From Skeletonema tropicum (taxonomy: Eukaryota; Bacillariophyta; Thalassiosirophyceae; Thalassiosirales; Thalassiosiraceae): a DNA stretch of 64,000 nt. The position numbers were made by a program, and so were the translations under genes. The notes beneath the pieces are model-generated. The model did not search any database. It saw nothing but the letters and a program-made list of their open reading frames with translations, and was not told the origin of the DNA. Numbering within the stretch: position 1 is the first letter of the stretch; the number at the start of each line of letters is the position of its first letter. Positions 62,248-64,000 of the stretch are shown here, piece by piece. Where the stretch lies: positions 2,418,001-2,482,000 of the forward strand of contig CM074140.1 in NCBI GenBank assembly GCA_037178625.1, read 5' to 3'.

Positions 62248-64000
62248 ATCTCTGCGCTCTCAGCCAATGCAGAGAATATTATCTCGGCTATTGGTACCCC
62301 CGAAGGTGGTACTCACGATGAATCTTCTGAACTTCACGACGAAGAGGATTAGAACGAAGGTCATTGGATGATTATCCACCAACATCTCGCTAATATTAAC
62401 ACCTATGTATTACATGGAATACCACTTGTCTTGACTCAGTATGATTCAAAACATCAAAATTTTTTTTCTTTTTCAAGTCAGCTTGTTCCTCATGGCAGCT
62501 ATCACAAAAGATTGTGCTTGGTTTCTCTAGCATCATTATATAATGCTAGACGCACTCAACCTGCCTTGTGGCGGTCGGCCTGCTGGGGCCAGAACGATTG
62601 GGACCTTAATCCCAAAGTAGTTCTAATGGTATAGACAGCCCAATTTGTCATGCAACTTGGACTGTCCCCTTTTCCATAATTGTCCCAGACTGTCCTTAAG
62701 ATCTTTTGTGTAGTTGTCAGTGAAGTAGCAATCTGACGCGCAACGAGTTTTTCCACCGCCCCGATGGAAAATCGCAGGTAGCGGATGGAGCGGATGAGCT
62801 TTCAATGGCTCTCTCCTTCCCCCATTTCCCCTGCGCCTCGTCGCGCCACTTTCTTTACCATTTTGACTTCTTCGGGAGTACCAATTGAGATGGATTCCCA
62901 ATTGTTCTCTGTTCCAATGCTTCTGCAGTCATCGGTCATACATAATATACACTGTCTCATGTCCGTCTAATTCCACCGTGGAAGACCACGTCAATCAGGA
63001 TCCAAAGATCCTCAAAATCGGCAAGCAGTCTCCTCAGTTTTGTTTTCGACAAGCAAAAACATTGCAATCGAGAACACCTCTAGTATTATCACCGATTTTG
63101 ATAGCCATTGAAAGTTTTCCCCACCCACCCAGCCCTTTTCTTACCCACCCTCCCTATCGGTCGGCCTGCTGGGGCCAGAACGATTGGGACCTTAACCAGA
63201 AGATGCCCAGCCCCGGGTTTCCCCGGGTTAGCGTCTTTACAGCATAACTTCGTCAATAATAGGCCGATTCTTATGGTTCAAAGACCAACAACTTTCCATT
63301 TAGTGAGTTTAGAACGCCTCTGCAACGCGCCATGGTGGTATTCCGACCATTCCCCGAGATCTTGGGGGTGCCATTTCAGTAGTATCGACATCGGCCGGCG
63401 GCGGTGCTCGGCCATCACGCATCACACACTAAAAAAAAACATCTCCACCATGACGAATCCGACGGCAAACCATGGTACTATTGGGCCAATGCACCCAAAA
63501 CCATGATAAATGACACTCCTTCTAATCCAATTTTTTATGTAGATTCCGATTATGTAAGCGTCGGCGGTCGAATCAAGGTCATTGTGATGGTATGCGGCTC
63601 TAACCGACGCAGACATAAATTCTGCACCTGCCGGGCAACATCATGATATACTCATATTTAATACAATTCGGTTATTAATAGCCATGGTGCGTCACAGACA
63701 CCTTCTATATATTATGATAATTGATAATTATTATCAGTTTTATTAATGACTTGCCAATTAGACGTAATAATGGAGTAGTAGGCCGAATCATCCGCTGTTG
63801 CTTTGATGCCATCTGGTAGGAATGGTGCTGTTAGGAGTCATATGATACCCTGAAACCACTGTATAATGCTCGCAACAGATGGCCATTGGTGTTGTGTGGT
63901 GAAAGGCCCCCTATTTCGCGGAGTGAATGCACTCAATATCACTTCAAATACTCGTGTATGTGACGGTGTAGGGCTCCTGATTTTCCATGAAAACATGCTA
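62248..64000 (+). repeat. 1.75-kb duplication, copy 2 (DIRS-like 3' end plus flank)
   Basis: Starts abruptly within the tyrosine recombinase C-terminus and runs to the window edge. It contains its own B1, A2 and B2 repeats. No 5' part of the element is present. Confidence 0.9.

Overview
The window looks like a piece of diatom nuclear genome, probably from a centric diatom. This rests on two kinds of evidence. First, there are two large membrane-anchored polyamine-synthesis-like fusion genes and a Pro/Thr-repeat secreted protein of types familiar from diatoms. Second, the LINE, DIRS-like and Ty3/gypsy-like elements resemble families abundant in diatom genomes. The organism assignment is inference from protein style; no rRNA, tRNA or organelle marker was seen.

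Most of the window is transposable elements. 1-2115 is the 5' part of a divergent Helitron-like element, followed by an unrecognised ORF (2125-3495). 4526-8637 is a complete LTR element with a single 1004-aa ORF of unknown function and 5-bp target duplications. 11217-14408 and 44589-47789 are two paralogous host genes, same strand, with a spermidine-synthase-like domain, AdoMetDC-like domains and a C-terminal ShK-like domain. Between them lies a nested stack of insertions. An old, decayed plus-strand non-LTR element (15931 to 43767, in four pieces) was broken by a second copy of the LTR element (17508-21611, target duplication GGGAT). It was also broken by a full-length minus-strand LINE (21852-42485, 18-bp target duplication). 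That LINE was itself hit by two almost identical 3.93-kb Helitron-like elements (22066-25998 and 33283-37215) and by an intact Ty3/gypsy-like element (26974-33094, target duplication TGGTT).

Removing the three inserts from the LINE restores one continuous frame of about 2102 codons. All three insertions therefore hit an open, recently active element. The gypsy element has identical-looking LTRs and intact gag and pol in the same frame, separated by a single UAG followed by a hairpin.

50433-58961 is a DIRS-like tyrosine-recombinase retrotransposon with three ORFs (gag-like with a CCCH finger, RT-RNase H, tyrosine recombinase), a 137-bp tandem array in its leader, and terminal repeats arranged like split direct repeats (A1-ORFs-B1-A2-B2). 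Its 3' end plus flanking DNA is duplicated at 62248-64000. A secreted Pro/Thr-rich protein gene (61125-61934) lies between the two copies.

The most notable items are: the non-canonical Helitron-like family with its conserved internal palindromes; the RT-less LTR element with a 1004-aa orphan protein and a self-complementary primer-site region; the UAG-readthrough gypsy element; and the mosaic pair of polyamine-fusion paralogues with apparently degenerate AdoMetDC active sites.
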